Positions 1 through 56,166 of a DNA stretch of 64,000 nt are shown here, piece after piece. The stretch is from NCBI GenBank assembly GCA_036937835.1, contig CM072876.1:3018001-3082000 (forward strand), read 5' to 3'. The notes beneath the pieces are model-generated. The model did not search any database, was not told the origin of the DNA, and saw only the letters and a program-made list of their open reading frames with translations. Positions within the stretch are counted from its first letter, which is position 1. Every line of letters starts with the position of its first letter. This DNA comes from Pampus argenteus. Taxonomy: Eukaryota > Chordata > Actinopteri > Scombriformes > Stromateidae. The position numbers and the translations under genes are program-made.

Positions 1-316
1 ATACCTGAAACCAACAAAACTGATAGAGTAAGAAAATATATAAAAAAATACTAAAATGTTGACTCAGCCAATCGAAATTCATTACATCAGTAAATAAATT
101 AAAATATCTGCGTTCATGTTACCTGATCAGCATCACATGTTCATTATGTACCGAGGAAAAAATGCTTAACTTCAACTTTACTACACTGTTGAAAGAAGCA
201 GGTGTTGATTTGGGTTTTTAACTATGAGCAGCAGAGACATGAGCACGAGAAGAGTGGAGGAGCAACACATCGATAGAGAAAGTGGTGTTTAACAAGCAGG
301 AAGTTCAGCCTGCAAA

Positions 317-390
317 GGTCAGCGGGGCGGGGCTGCTGGTCAGCGGGGCGGGGCTGCTGGTCAGCGGGGCGAGGCTGCTGGTCAGCTGCT
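317..390. repeat. 21-bp GC-rich tandem repeat, about 3.5 copies
   Basis: The unit begins GGTCAGCGGGGCGGGGCTG at 317, 338 and 359, and partially at 380. It is markedly GC-rich against AT-rich surroundings and contains GGGGCGGGG Sp1-like boxes. Confidence 0.9.
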
Positions 391-2770
391 GCACGAGCGC
401 TTAAACGAGGAAAAAGTGTTAAACTGGAAAGGTTTAAAATAAACAAGAAAACAATCAGTAAGATACAAATGTTATTTGTCTTTTGTGAGGGAATTAACCC
501 TGACGATCAGAATACCTGGATTAGATATTGATTATCAATAAATCGACCAAATCAAGCAGATTCCTGAGAATTTTTCTGCATAGTTTCATATTAAAATAAA
601 AAATAAAAACTGAAGTGATTCGTTGTACGATTGACGTAGTTTATACAGGCGACCTCTACCCACCGAGCCAGAAGTTCAGTCATTTCCTTCGCCATTTCTT
701 CCCTAAAAAAGCACGATGGCCCCAATAAAAAAACATATTAGTTCAGAGTGTTTGTGGTGTTTTCTACAAATGAATCAAACTGCACAAAAAATATTAATAA
801 CCATGAGGACAAAAGATGAAGAGGAGGGGTTTGAAAGGAGATAGATCAGTAAGGAGAGATGTTAAAAGAAAGAAAGAAAAGCAGACGAAGAACACAGAGT
901 GGGAAGATGGAAGGAGAAAATATAGCGGACAAGAAGCATCGCTGCATAAAATTACATTTTCATAATACGAAATTTCATCAAAAGTATATTTTGAAAGAAA
1001 TGTAATTGTACAAAATGTTGAACTTATCAGAAAAATGTTAACTGATGTTGTAATAAGTGAGTTTTCCTACAATAAATAAAGCATCAATCACATGTTTATG
1101 GTTATGTTTTGGTGAAATACTGAAATCATTAAACAGAAGGCGTCGACTTTTTTCAGTTTTTAACCCTGAACGATGAAAAAAAAGGAGATTACAAAATAAA
1201 TGAACGCAAACCTCACTTCACTTTACAGCAATCGCATTACATTTCCTCCAAAATGTATGCAGCAAAACCATGTTAGCAGCATATGAGCACGATCTCTATG
1301 GAACAGGGTTGCAAAAGAAAAACAACAAAAACACTAAATAATAGAGCAGGAAGTGCAGCAGGGAAGAAGAGGAGGTTTGAAGGAGGGAGGTGGAAAAACA
1401 CGATGGAGGAGAAGTCGTCTGTGTGAATGTGCAGATTGTCTCTAGTGTTCATGTTCCTCCTCGTGTCTGATTTAGTGTTGACATCAGGACTGTTAACATT
1501 AAAGCTGTTTGTTTGTTTTACTCCACCGATTGTCCACCTGAGCGTGTTTCCAGGTGTCCTCTGTCTCCACAGGGAGCTGTGTGAAATCTAATAAATTGCC
1601 TCAAGTCATGTCAAGTTTGACAAATAAAAACCAGACCTCTGTACGCTGCTCCTCATCTCTGCTACATCAGATGAGTGAACTGAGTGTTCTCAGTCATTCA
1701 GATAGTAAAATGTCGACTTAATAAATACTTAAGTTTCTATTTTTAAGGATGTTTTGATGCTCGCTTCATCACCACAGCCTCCTTTTTACTTCCAGACTTT
1801 GGTGCATGAAAACTAAAACAGTAGTTTGTAGGTAAAAAAAAAAAAAAGTTGAAAATACTGTAGTGGCATTAATAATGACCAACTTTAGAGAGCTAAAACA
1901 TTTTAGAGAAAAAGAGGACTGTGGATTGTACCCACCTGGTGCATTAAGTGCTACAATGCATCACTCTAACATCCTCTGAGTACGTAACAGTGTAATGCCG
2001 GCTAATACTGCGGTTGACTCATGACGTGAAGCATCAATTTCATCTTTCAAAGTGACTTTGTATGTGGGTCGTTTCGGGCTAAGTGCAGAGAGAAGTGTGC
2101 AGGCAGAGGCCGACGGACTGATGCTCTGCAGCCTGCACAGTGTTTAACAGGCCTGGATGCATCTCTGAGCTGTGCTTGTGTTTCCTGAGCAAAAGCAGAT
2201 GGTAGAAATGACTCTGCACACTACAGTGTCCTGTAATTCTACATCTGGCTTCACACAGTGTACTAAAGGTGTTTTAGTGTGTTGGTTTTTCACGGGGAAA
2301 CCTACATGGTCAAGCTCCTGAGCTGTGTGCTTCCAGCAGTGCTGTAAACAGAGGATTATAGGATTATAAAACAGAGCAGCTCTGCACAATATGACAAACC
2401 AATCAGGAAAGGGAAAGGCGATTTCTTTCCCCCCGGTGACTGATCAAGAAGTGATTCTCCTTCCAAAATCTGATCAGAGGACAGAGTGCGGATTCATCAA
2501 AACTTCTGAAAGTGACATTTTGTGTCTTTTTCCAAGTAAAAGTCTGGTGAGATTCGATATTTCTATAATAGTCAACAAATCTCATGAAACAACTAAAAAC
2601 ACTGTATTGTGTGTGTGTGTGTTTCCAAAGCCTGAAAACATGTATTTTAGCACTAACAAATTCAACATTTACTCGGCAAGAGCAAGACTGTTGTTTCCTT
2701 CAAGAATCTGAAGAGCTCAACGATAAGTGCATTGTCCAAAAAACACATCGATGAGCAACATCGCTGCACT

Positions 2771-3048
2771 GTTAGTTTGTTTAGAAACGTCTCCAAAGAC
2801 TAATAACAGTGATCATGTTTTCAATCTCTGGAGAGTAGTTCTGTGTAAGGCGGACGCCACGGAGCATGTGTGTGTAAAGATAGCTCTGCTTACAGCTCTG
2901 TACCTCGTTTTGACTTCAGAAAAACTTTAGTACGAAGTCAAGAGGTTGCACATGCTCAGTGGTGTCCGTCTTACACAGAACTACTGTCCAGAGACTCGAA
3001 ACGTGATCACTGTTATTAGTGTTTGGAGTCGGTTGTAAACAAACTAAC
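2771..3048. repeat. inverted repeat, 100-bp arms, 78-bp loop
   Basis: Arm 2771-2870 is complementary to arm 2949-3048 with 88 of 100 positions identical by hand count and no gaps. Similarity continues weakly beyond both arms, and the right flank (3136-3155) resembles 48849-48867. It is either a foldback (MITE-like) element or two opposed copies of one repeat. Confidence 0.85.
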
Positions 3049-3474
3049 GTGACCAGACTGTTTATAATAAGGGAACATTTCTTTGACTTGGAAAACAACA
3101 GAAAACAATAAAATATATCAGGCTTTGATATGCACAATACTCGTTAGTAGATCAATGCATTGATGGTTTGGCTCTGCACATGAGATTTGTCGACAAAAAA
3201 AAAAGAAACAGAAAATTTGCTAAAGTTTGATAGTTTGATAAATAAAAGCATCACGATCACGTTTCTAGTGTGTGAAAATCACGTTGGTGCTACAATTAAA
3301 ACGGTTAAATCAAAAGGCTTTCTATGAAACTCATGCCACTGTTAGTCAGAATGAGTGTTTCTGGGGGGTCTGTGCTCAGCTGGCAGGTTGTTACAGCATG
3401 CAGGGGTTGGTTACGGTTTAATAAAAGGCAGGTGGGGGTTGAGGGGTTTAAAGGGTTAAATCGCCGGATCTTAC

Positions 3475-46212
<42,738 letters not shown>

Positions 46213-48689
46213 CGCACCGCTCTAAAGGCTCTAAAACAGTCAAACAGTCAGAGGTGAGTTTTCTTCACTGTTGTCTTTTCATATTTAAAAAATATTTTCT
46301 CAAAATCATAAGCCAAGTTTGTTAATGTTAAACAGGAAAGACAGTTGTTGAATCCTAATTAAAAAACAAAGCAAAATGTTGTTTTTGTGATATATTTTGT
46401 TGTTTATTTCACTTCAACCCAGAGAAAAATAAAAAAAATTAACTGTTAGCAGCAGCCCTACTACACACACAGACCCAGTGAAACAAGGCTATAGTTCATT
46501 TCTTCACACCTCTGTTTGACCACAAACTACCAACATGTGTGAACAGGAAAAACAAGCCACTAACTGTGTTTGGACGGGAGAGTATTTACATGCACACAGA
46601 TGGTGAAGTGTTGGGGGTGAAGCTCATGATGTTCTTTTATAGCTTTTATAGTCTGCTGGTGTGCAACGTAATCAAAGTTTGGTGTGTTGAAGCTCCATCT
46701 GGTGACATTAACAACACAACCAGGCACTGAAACACATCTGGTTTAACTAAACTACACACGTACATATTAATAAAATCACTCGAGTCACTATTTACGTGTA
46801 TTTTTTTATTTTTATGCATTTTTTTAATGCAGATTCTGACCGTCGGGGAGATGAGAGGAAAGTGCTGTTGCATGCAAACGATTTGCAATAATGACCTCAA
46901 CAATGCAGCACTATCTACCACTGAGGGCCACACTCAGAGGTTATCAGATTTAATGAGGGAAATGAAACCATAATAGTCCCGAGTACAATTGTGTCCTTTA
47001 TTTCCTGAGGTGAAGTCGAGCAGCTTGATCTGTAACCGAAAGGATCCGACTCTGTTGTCTTTACACGTCAGGTCTGTTTTCTGACATCTTTAAAGCGTGA
47101 ATTTCACATGGAAATGTCTTATTCTGCAGCTTCCTAACGCAGCTGTGAAACATGAGAATACACCCGAACAAAAAGCATATTCATAAAAGATATCTTCATC
47201 AGACCTATAAAAAAAAAAAGTATATCTATCATAAATTGTGCAATGACAACATCTATGATAACTATTGTATGTTTAAGGGAAATATTGTGTTTTCAGTGAG
47301 CCATTTAATGGATGTAAATGAGAAGTAAATATTCACCTTGTTTCCTTGCTGAACACTACAAGCACCTGAACGCTGTGTAGCTGCAGCCTGATAGAGGAAC
47401 ATATGAGGTGTGAAGGTATGACGAGTGAATGCAGATCAAAGGTTGCTGGTAAATTATTAAAGTTGCCGGTAACTTATTGTCAGAGGTGTAAAAATGTTCG
47501 CAAAGCACCAAACTATATTTCTCTGATATAAAAAGAAAAAAAGGTTTAAACTGTCAAAGCTGAATCAGTGGAGTCAACAAAAGAAAAAAAAACTGTTTTA
47601 AAGGTTAAAAGTTAACAAATTAAAAGTCTTCTTCTTCTTCTTGCTCCATCATTTGGAGGTTTGTTCACAGTTTGTTTTCTGTGCTCACCTTCTGCGTCCC
47701 TGCAGGGAAGCAGTGCAGCTTATTTTAATATATTTTTATTTATTTTTTTATTAATGAAAAACTATTTCCAGTTGTTGGTTTTAGAGTCTTTAGTAAATCC
47801 ATTGAAAAATAAGAAGTAGATCAAATAACAGCAGCTTTATCCTTCATAAGAGTCTTTTCTTTGATTTTCAACAGACGTTTGTTTTAGTGAAAAAGCTCCA
47901 AATCAGAAACGTCATCTGGACAGTTTGTTATATAATATATTAATAAAAACTTAATTAAACTTAATTTAAATGTATTTATTTGTTTAAATTGCTGTAGCGT
48001 TAACAGTATTTACTCTTCTCCTCTTATATTACCTTTAAATTTCAGACTTTATAAACTTACTCCACAATAAAATGAACGCTATATCGTCACATTTAGACCC
48101 AATAATTTCTGGTTTCACCGGCTGCAGAGTCGGCTGATCCCTCTGCTCCAAAGCAGCTAATTTAGAAAGCACAAAGTACCAACAACAGTCAGCTAATGGC
48201 AGCGCTGAGCCCCGACTCCAGCACTTATCATCATCATCATCATCATCATTTTTTTACCTTAAACTAAAACTCATCTATTTCCAGCCACTGCCCTAAATAT
48301 GAAAATCCTGCGAGTGAGGCTTCGGAGCTTAAATAAATCGAGCCGTCAGCATCCTCTGCAAGTTATTTTCCATTAACATCCTCAGTGAGGTGAAAAATTT
48401 AAAATGCACACAGAGCTCAGGAGTGGATATGTGCAGATGTGCAACAATCAGAGAGCGTTAGCGGTCCAGCAGACACTGAAGCGTTATGCTAATGGAGGTT
48501 TCACTAAAATGGTTTTAAGACAGCAAGTGAACAAAAGACCTGGAGGAAGAAAAGACAAATAAAGTGTCAAGAAAATGCATTAAAAACAAAAACCTGAGGG
48601 AGTCTCTCATAGCTTCATGTCACCAGTTTCTACTCTGTATAACATCAGCTGATAAAGTGACTCTGTTTGTGATGTTTCTTATTTAAAGT

Positions 48690-48890
48690 CGGGGACATTT
48701 ACAGGTCTGTGTTTATAGCTCCTGTCTCTTTAAGGCCCGCCCTCCTGACGAGCTCACTCTGTTCTGATTGGTCCGGCTTCAGGAAGCTTCCTGCGTAAAC
48801 AAACTATAGTAGCAGGATTTCACTTCTAAGCTAACGACAACAACAATACTCGTTAGTAAATCAGCTCATCGTTGGTTTGACCCTTTAAGT
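48690..48890 (-). repeat. dispersed fish repeat, copy in myo6 intron 1
   Basis: 48718-48772 read on the minus strand gives ACCAATCAGA, then GGCGGGCCTTAAAGAGACAG and GAGCT, matching 15161-15214 on the plus strand. A neighbouring piece (48849-48867) resembles sequence at 3136-3155. The family is one I recall as abundant in percomorph genomes, but I cannot name it. Confidence 0.6.
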
Positions 48891-51800
48891 TTATTTTGCC
48901 GAACTTTGTTGAACTTTTACGCTCAGTTACAGCTGAATTACCGACTTTTGTTATTCTCACGATTTGCCTCATATGCAAACAAAGCGCGCACACCTGCAGC
49001 TTTCAGGTCACGTGATCTCTTTCACAAAGAAAGTCTTTTTACTTTATTTCTTTCATCGTAAAATAGAGCCGACCACACCTGTCCTACACAGCGCTTTGAC
49101 TTCTACAACAAAGAGAGCAAGTATTTGGTTACAGGCTGTGTGTATTGCAGCGTTTACATATTCAAGCATACTGATGTTAAATAGCTGCCAGGTGTGTTTG
49201 CACCGAAATCTGAACAAGCAGCAGAAAGAAGAAGCAATGTTTGAGTGTGAGCGAGCGTGAACGTCAGCGCGATGAGCGTCAGTTCATGTAAATCTTCCCA
49301 CGATGTGAACAATGAGTCTGTTTGAACCGCAGCGTGACGTCTCTCCATCATTATTTCAGTCAAACTGTGAAACAAACAGCTTGTTGACTTCGGGAGTAAT
49401 TTACAATATTTTTTTTTGCTTCTGGTTAATTTCACTTCCCACAAAAACACAAAGAAATCAGGGCTTGAACTTCCATTAATGAACACCAAAGCGGCAATAA
49501 AGGATAATACCGTCAAAATCTAGACTTAAAGGAGGGTTTTACACCTGTAATTTGGTTTGTTTAGTCTGGACAAAGGAACAAATAAGTAATTGTTGCCTTT
49601 TAGATTTGATTTATATTGATTGTTCATATTTTTACAAATGAACCAAACATGAAGTAAAAAATGACATAATTCGTTGTTAATGCTTTAAAACTACGTTAGT
49701 GTGACGGTTGTCGTAATTTTGATCAAATCAGCAGGGAAAGCAGGAAATCAGGTGACGTTATAGATTTTCACTTCAATTTGTGCATTAAAAAAAACAAAAA
49801 ACGTATAAATTCTGGAGGAAAATGTCAAAATATCACGAGAAAGTTTATACGCTTTACCAAAAGGTATGAAAGTAGTGGATAAATTATGACTTAAACGTCA
49901 CTCGAGCTTCCACTGAAGAGAAAAATTAATGCATAAAACGAGCAGAAAAGTCGTCTTTCCATGACATCGTCTGAGCTTTGTCTGACGCCTTCTCGTCGTG
50001 TCCTCCTACGCCTCATATCTGCATAACAATAGTGGCTGGAAACACACATTTATTCACATTTTCTGGAGATTCTGTTAACATTTGTGCTACATTTGGTAGG
50101 AAACTTGGCCTCAGACTTAAAAAACCTCCTCCAGATCCACAGAGAACAATAAACAACTGTTTCCAACGGGTTTGATATGTAAAAATGGTGAAGTGCTCCT
50201 TTAAAGGTTGACGTAAAAATGATCACTTTTAGACAGAATTTGTTTCTGAAACTTCAGACTGTAGAACTGGTGGAAATATCTGCACACAACATCACGTCAT
50301 AGGCTTTAAAAAGTCGATACCTCGTCAGCTACCTCACAGCAGTGTCGCCGTCCGTATGTGCGGATTTTCCCTTTTACACAAAATCTTTAAAAAGCTTTAA
50401 AAGCAGAGACGGGGATCAGAACACGAAGGGCATTGATAAAAGCAAACTCAGATGCCCAAGTTGCCAGCAGCTGTTACTTTGTGTGTTTTGAGAGGACGAC
50501 ACATTTTGGTGGAAGCAGAGGAAGTGTAGTTATGTGTGTGGACCCCACTCCTCTGCTGACAAACAGCAGATTGTTGGATCTGTGTCGCGGCTCACTGAGA
50601 GCTCACTGTCACGACCGCTCGGTCGGGTCACGTGGTGAACAGAGAGGCTGCGATGGGTTCAGAGACAAAGACCCCGAGGGCATATTGACAATAACAAAGC
50701 AACAGAGACACACAGAGAGCGGCTGAACACTATAAAGGCAGATAAAAACTAAAACACAATAATGCCTCATTAGGTATCTGACTTGTTTGTTCATAAAGTG
50801 CCTCGCTGGGGGATAATTAACATCAGCCAGCCGCCTCAACCCGGTTAGTTTTATCATCTATTCTCCTAATTGTGCGGAAAACGACGTCGTGTTGCTTCCT
50901 GAAACGTTCCTCGTTCCTGCCAGAGCTGAACTTTGCACAGCTGATGGCCGACATGTTGCTTATCTTTACACGAGGATCATAATCAATCTATTTCCTGTCA
51001 GCGAGCGCCGAGCTTCCTCCTCCTCCTCCTCTTCTTCATCATCCTCCCTACACACGACCGTGATCGTGACATCTCTCGAAACGGCGAGAGTGGGCGTAGA
51101 GACCAGCCGGATCAAAGTTGTAGAGTTAGTTTAAAATGTTTAATCATTTTTATATCGATGTACATTGTCTTAAAAAGGAATTATTTAATCAGGAAGAAAA
51201 GACCCTCTTTAATTATGAATTTGAAGGCTTTATATTAACAGATTTAGCATTAATACAGACACAGAGCTGCAGATATCCAAATACTTTCAAGTTCTCCTTT
51301 ATTATCCATTTGGAAATAAAATAATGCATAAAGTAGAAACAAACTATTCAACAAACACAAACTGTTCATGATAAAAGGAACATGACTCACAACTCGCTGA
51401 CGTGTTTTTACTCGTTTCTGGACAACAACAGAGAAAGATACATCAGCACGGTTTGGATACGCACAAAGTAAGAGGATCAATTCAACTATAACTCCATGTT
51501 TTAGCTGACAGAACAACAGAAAACCGGATCTTTTGTCATATTGCAGCTGTAAACAAACAGGACTGAGGTAAAAGGCTTGTGGTTTGTGGTTTGGCGGTTT
51601 TTTTCAGAAACCTCCCTGTTATGTCAGAACTGCATTATCAAACATTAACCTGCATTCTTTGAATTTTGCGATTCACCGGCTGCTGCCCCACCCACAGCAA
51701 AGACTCACTGCAGCGCGGTGTGTTAAAAAGGAGATTGATTTTCACTGAAGCAAATGAACCTGACCCTCCCAACACACACACAAGTACACACAGGATAAAC

Positions 51801-53279
51801 CCATTACAAACTATTAACAACACTCAATGGGTGCAACGATACACACGTCATGTACTGTAGGGGCAAGTTATTGTCCGATCAACAGCCCAAAATAAAACAA
51901 ATGAATGCAGCAGGTATAATATGACTGTATACAATAAAACAAAACTAAATCACAAAAGAAAAAGTTGAAAAAGATGCTTCATAGTCACTTCCAGGATCAT
52001 TAGTTAGTTAGAAGGAAGGTTTTTCTGATGATTTCAGCGAAACCTTGGCCTTTATGAAGTGCTGATCTTTTATAAAGTCCCTGTAAAGCTGTTTAAAGAT
52101 TGACAAGAGTCACCCTTCTCGAGGCGAAGTCTAACACCAATAAAAAGAGTCACAAGCAGCTAAAAAGTTGTACATTACACAGACGGTCTTAAATCCTCAT
52201 CCTCTGCTGCGTATTAAAGGTTCTGAATACTGGAAGTAGTGAGCAGGTGATAAATAACCTGGAGGTCAAATAATGACACAAAGGTCACGTTTAAACTCCT
52301 GCATCATTCATGAACAAATCATCTGCTAAACAGCAGAACATCATGTTCAAAGTCAGGAACAAAACCTGGATAGAAAATTGTGACTCTATACTTTAAAAAG
52401 GTTGAGATGTTTTCTCAGGTCTTAGTCGTATATGTGATCACTTCCTCACAGCAGATTATCTAACGGCTGACAGACATGGACATTATGCAGACGCCCCTTA
52501 ATGAAAGAGAGGAAGTGTCCGGCTCAGCCTGAGACACCAGACAGACACAGAGGACAAAGAGGATAAAAAAAACCAGAGCTGCATCAAAGTTATTTTAGCC
52601 AAGGGCATCCTGGGAAAAACACACGCTCTCTGTGTTTGCATGCAGCAAAGAAAATCAACCTGAAAACTGGTTTTTCCTCTGTGTGTCCAGTGTGGAAGAT
52701 TAACAGATGAATCTCATAGCAACAAAGTGTGGATGTCCAACAGAGAGCTAACAGCTAAATATAACAACCAGGAAACAAAAGAGAGAGAGAGACATGTGGA
52801 GGAACAAATACAACTGCTGTGATATACTGGGGATGTGACAGATCTAATATTAGCCAGAGGAAAAGTGAAACCAAAGTCTAAACCTGCACAAAAATCGACT
52901 AATATGTATTTAGAGATAAATGAAGTTTATTTTATCATGAAGCGCTAATAAAGAAGAGGAAACAAGGGATGATAATTAATGAAAAAAAATAAAAATAAAA
53001 AATACAGAAACCTTCGAAGTTTTGGGAGAATTTCAGTATGAAAGTGGATCTGCTGGGTCGTGTTAGCAATTAGCACTGTTAGCCTAAAGGGCTAGACGCC
53101 ATTCCCACATATAGTTTATACTAGATTAGGTATCTAGGGATAGATATTGTTTGGATTTATCAATATCTATGTGTTATATATACCTACTTGTATATTACAA
53201 TAAAGGCTTTTGAACAAAAAGCTAATATGTGTTCATTTTAAAAACACCTAACCAGGCTTTACTTCCTCTCATTTACTCT

Positions 53280-54060
53280 CTCAATCTTAAAGCTGCATTA
53301 ATCAATATTTTTGGCCACAGAACCCTTCAGACATAATATCGACTTTTATTAAATGTTTGGGCATATGTACAATGAGCTGCTCATTTCCACATCCAGCAGT
53401 TAACGGGCAACATTATCAATATCATCACACTGATAATATCTATAATTACCTGTGGGGTTCCTCAGGGATCTAGTCTTGGTCCTCTGGAATTTAAATCTGG
53501 TTCACACTGCTTGACATTATGGATTTTGTCAAATAGTTTTCAGCTGAATAGTCTACTAGATAAACATAACTTATATCATATTATCAGCTTTTAAAGTAGT
53601 TGTGGCTAACTTGTTATCAAACAGTTGCTTATTTCCATATCAAGCAGTTACGCAGCAACTTTATCATTTATTTGGAGTCGTGTTTGTGTCCAGTTTGTGA
53701 ATGTAAATCCAATATTTACTCTCTGATATCTCTGTTTCTACTCTCTACCAACTCCAGAGGGATATATCTGGCTCTTTAGCCGCTAACTGCTCCACTATGT
53801 TCAGCAGCTAGCCTACAACTAACTGTGTCTGTTAGCCGTTTGATGCTTCTTTTAGAGCTTTTTCTCTGAAAACAGCTGCCTGCTGCGGCTGAAAACGACA
53901 CTATGAGAGTCGAGAGCGAGCCAAAACAGTAAAGTTACAGTTAAACAGAAGAACAATGAGCTTAAACCTGGTATAAAGCAGCTTTAGAGGAGAAGAGGCT
54001 AAAATGCTAAAAAAAAAGTTTTCTTTTCTCTAAGTGCAGAGTTGTGTTATAATTGAAAAA
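53280..54060. repeat. interspersed repeat block
   Basis: The motif ATTTCCACATCCAGCAGTTA at 53386-53405 recurs in altered form at about 53635 and again at about 39688. The following 250 bases (TGGAGTCGTGTTTGTGTCCA and onward) also match the 39.7 kb copy. It looks like a multi-copy fish element with a reverse-transcriptase piece embedded. Confidence 0.6.
53451..53492 (+). pseudogene. LINE reverse-transcriptase remnant
   Basis: Fourteen in-frame codons read CGVPQGSSLGPLEF, matching the conserved GVPQGSxLGPLLF box of non-LTR reverse transcriptases apart from the last residues. Flanking frames do not extend the domain, so this is a short relic. Confidence 0.6.
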
Positions 54061-54112
54061 AAAAAACTCCCTTTACTTCACACATAGTAAGTAGAAGAGT
54101 ATTAATGAGTGC

Positions 54113-54115
<3 letters not shown>

Positions 54116-54143
<28 letters not shown>
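54116..54143. repeat. poly(T) run, 28 bases
   Basis: Uninterrupted T run. It may be the poly(A) tail of an element inserted on the minus strand, but no body is recognisable next to it. Confidence 0.85.
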
Positions 54144-54149
<6 letters not shown>

Positions 54150-56129
54150 CTATAAAGTACTATAGTTTATATACAGAATAACCTGTAAAATACTAGCTGT
54201 AGCACTACTGTGTATTTAAATTTAGCCTTACAAACAGATGTCAAACATTACAAGAAAGCAGCAGCTAGAAGTACAACAGCTGAAACAAGTAGTCCTGTGT
54301 CATTTGAATATTTAAGAAATGTGTTAAAGTGAGCTGGATTAACACGGGTCAAAGTCCTCATGGAGTAAAGCCACAGAAAATAATGAGCAGTGTGTTGAAT
54401 CTGTAACACTATTTCACAGGCAGTAATACTATATTGTTTTCAAAAGTTCCACTGATACGAGGCTTTCGACAAATATACACCTTCCTGATGCTTGGGTCAA
54501 CAGTAGTAATCTCTCTGAGCCAACAGCGGGACGTTTTAATCTAAAACATATTTAGACGAGCTGCGCACATAAAAAGCTCCTATCATGTCAAACCAGGCCT
54601 CCGCCCGAAAATATTACCCAGAATTCAACAATGTGTGACACCAAAGCGACGTGTCAGCAGAGTTAAAGCCTCTGGTTTGTGAGTCTAACTCCATACTAGG
54701 AGCCCTTGAGTTTCAAAGGTCACCAACACGTGATCCTGCCAGGATCAGTGGACGAACAGCTCCTCTGGCTGTTGCCATGGTTGCAGCCCTCGACACCATA
54801 ATGATGGGTTGGGTTCATTTGCATGCTGACTGGACGTGACGCGGTGATTCACTCGCCACAGAGCCAAGGAGACGTGAAAATGTGCATGAAAGTACAGGTC
54901 AGCAGCTGAAGACGAGATGACAAGTGCTGGTAAAAATAAACATTACGTTCAGAGATCTGATCTTAATGTCTTAATGTTTAGTTTGAAATATCTTTACTGT
55001 GTTGATGAGACTCCAACATACTCAAAGAAGTCAAGGAAAGTTTAGTTATACGAGTACTTTAACAACCTTGGTAACGCTCTCCATGGCAGTGGATTATTAT
55101 ATTTCACCGTCACATGTGATCAGATGGTGAAATTATTCTAAATCACAAGGTTAAGTCACAAGATATTTACGTCTTAAGGAAGAAAAGCTGGAAAAGTCTC
55201 TGCACACCTGATTATGCGACAGGTGTGTTTAAATTTAAGTTGACAATCTTCAAGCTGTTAAAACGTTATAAAGTGTTAAAACCATCAAAGCTGCAACAAT
55301 CTTCATCGTAAACTATTTTTAAAAAGTTTGTTTTGATGGAGAAGTGGCAGCTTTTCTTTGTCTTAAATTGTATTAAATTGAACATTTGGGGGTTTTAGAC
55401 TGAAAACTAAACTTCACCTTGACCTCTTCTCGCATTCTCAGATACTTTTCTGTGTTTTCTTGAGTTTCGCTACTAGACGATCCATTGAAAAAGTCAATCG
55501 ATAATAAAAAAATAATCGACTACTTTACTAAAGGATTTAATAACATCAACTGAAACGCCATTAAAGCTCCTCGTCTCTGAGAGAACAATAGTTTTGGTTT
55601 GTCATTGGGAGGGAGAAGGTTACCCGACCCTGCTGCAGCGAACGACCCCCAAAATGTGAAGGTTTATGGGTGTAAAGAGACAGACAGATGTTGATATGTG
55701 ATAGCCAGCAGCTACTGAGCAGGAGGAGGTGAACCAGAGTTAAGATGCTGTAAAGACTAATATATTTTTCTATTCCTGGACTGAAAGAACACAAAATGAA
55801 ACTAAAGTGTCATCAGAGGTTGGATTCAGTTATGTTTTCACTCTCTTTGGCCTCCAAAATGACTTTTGTATACACGTCCAACAACAAAGTCGACTTTACC
55901 GGGATGTTTCAGGTCCAGAGAGAGAGACTCGCAGGCGGTCGGTGTAAGTCGACACTCTTCATCACCGTCAACGACAAGAGGCTGTGGTCTGCTCAGGGTG
56001 GCGTGACTAATTCAGCTCACATTCCCCCTAATTACAAAGGCTCAAGAGGGGGAGTCAACGGCGCCTCCGCCACCATTAATATGATGCATCTACCACCAGA
56101 AACAGGATCTGAATGAGCCGTCCCGCTCC

Positions 56130-56166
56130 ATCATCAACATCATCAACATCATCATCATCATCATCA
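56130..56166. repeat. (ATC)n microsatellite
   Basis: Imperfect CATCAT/CATCAA array. Confidence 0.9.

Larger units (their letters stand above)
1..3474 (-). other. myo6: myo6 tail intron (continues left of the window)
   Basis: I searched the minus strand for the expected next tail exon (human has MTPEQMAKEMSEFLSRGP) and did not find it, so it lies left of position 1. The region holds a 21-bp GC-rich tandem repeat and a large inverted repeat. Confidence 0.7.

Noticed and set aside
1..10. Acceptor-like TTTCAG/GTAT on the minus strand at the window edge
   Set aside because: It could be the acceptor of the next myo6 tail exon, but only four exon bases would be inside the window, so it cannot be judged.
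55796..56116. 106-residue plus-strand frame in myo6 intron 1
   Set aside because: No similarity I can recognise and no exon signals at its ends.
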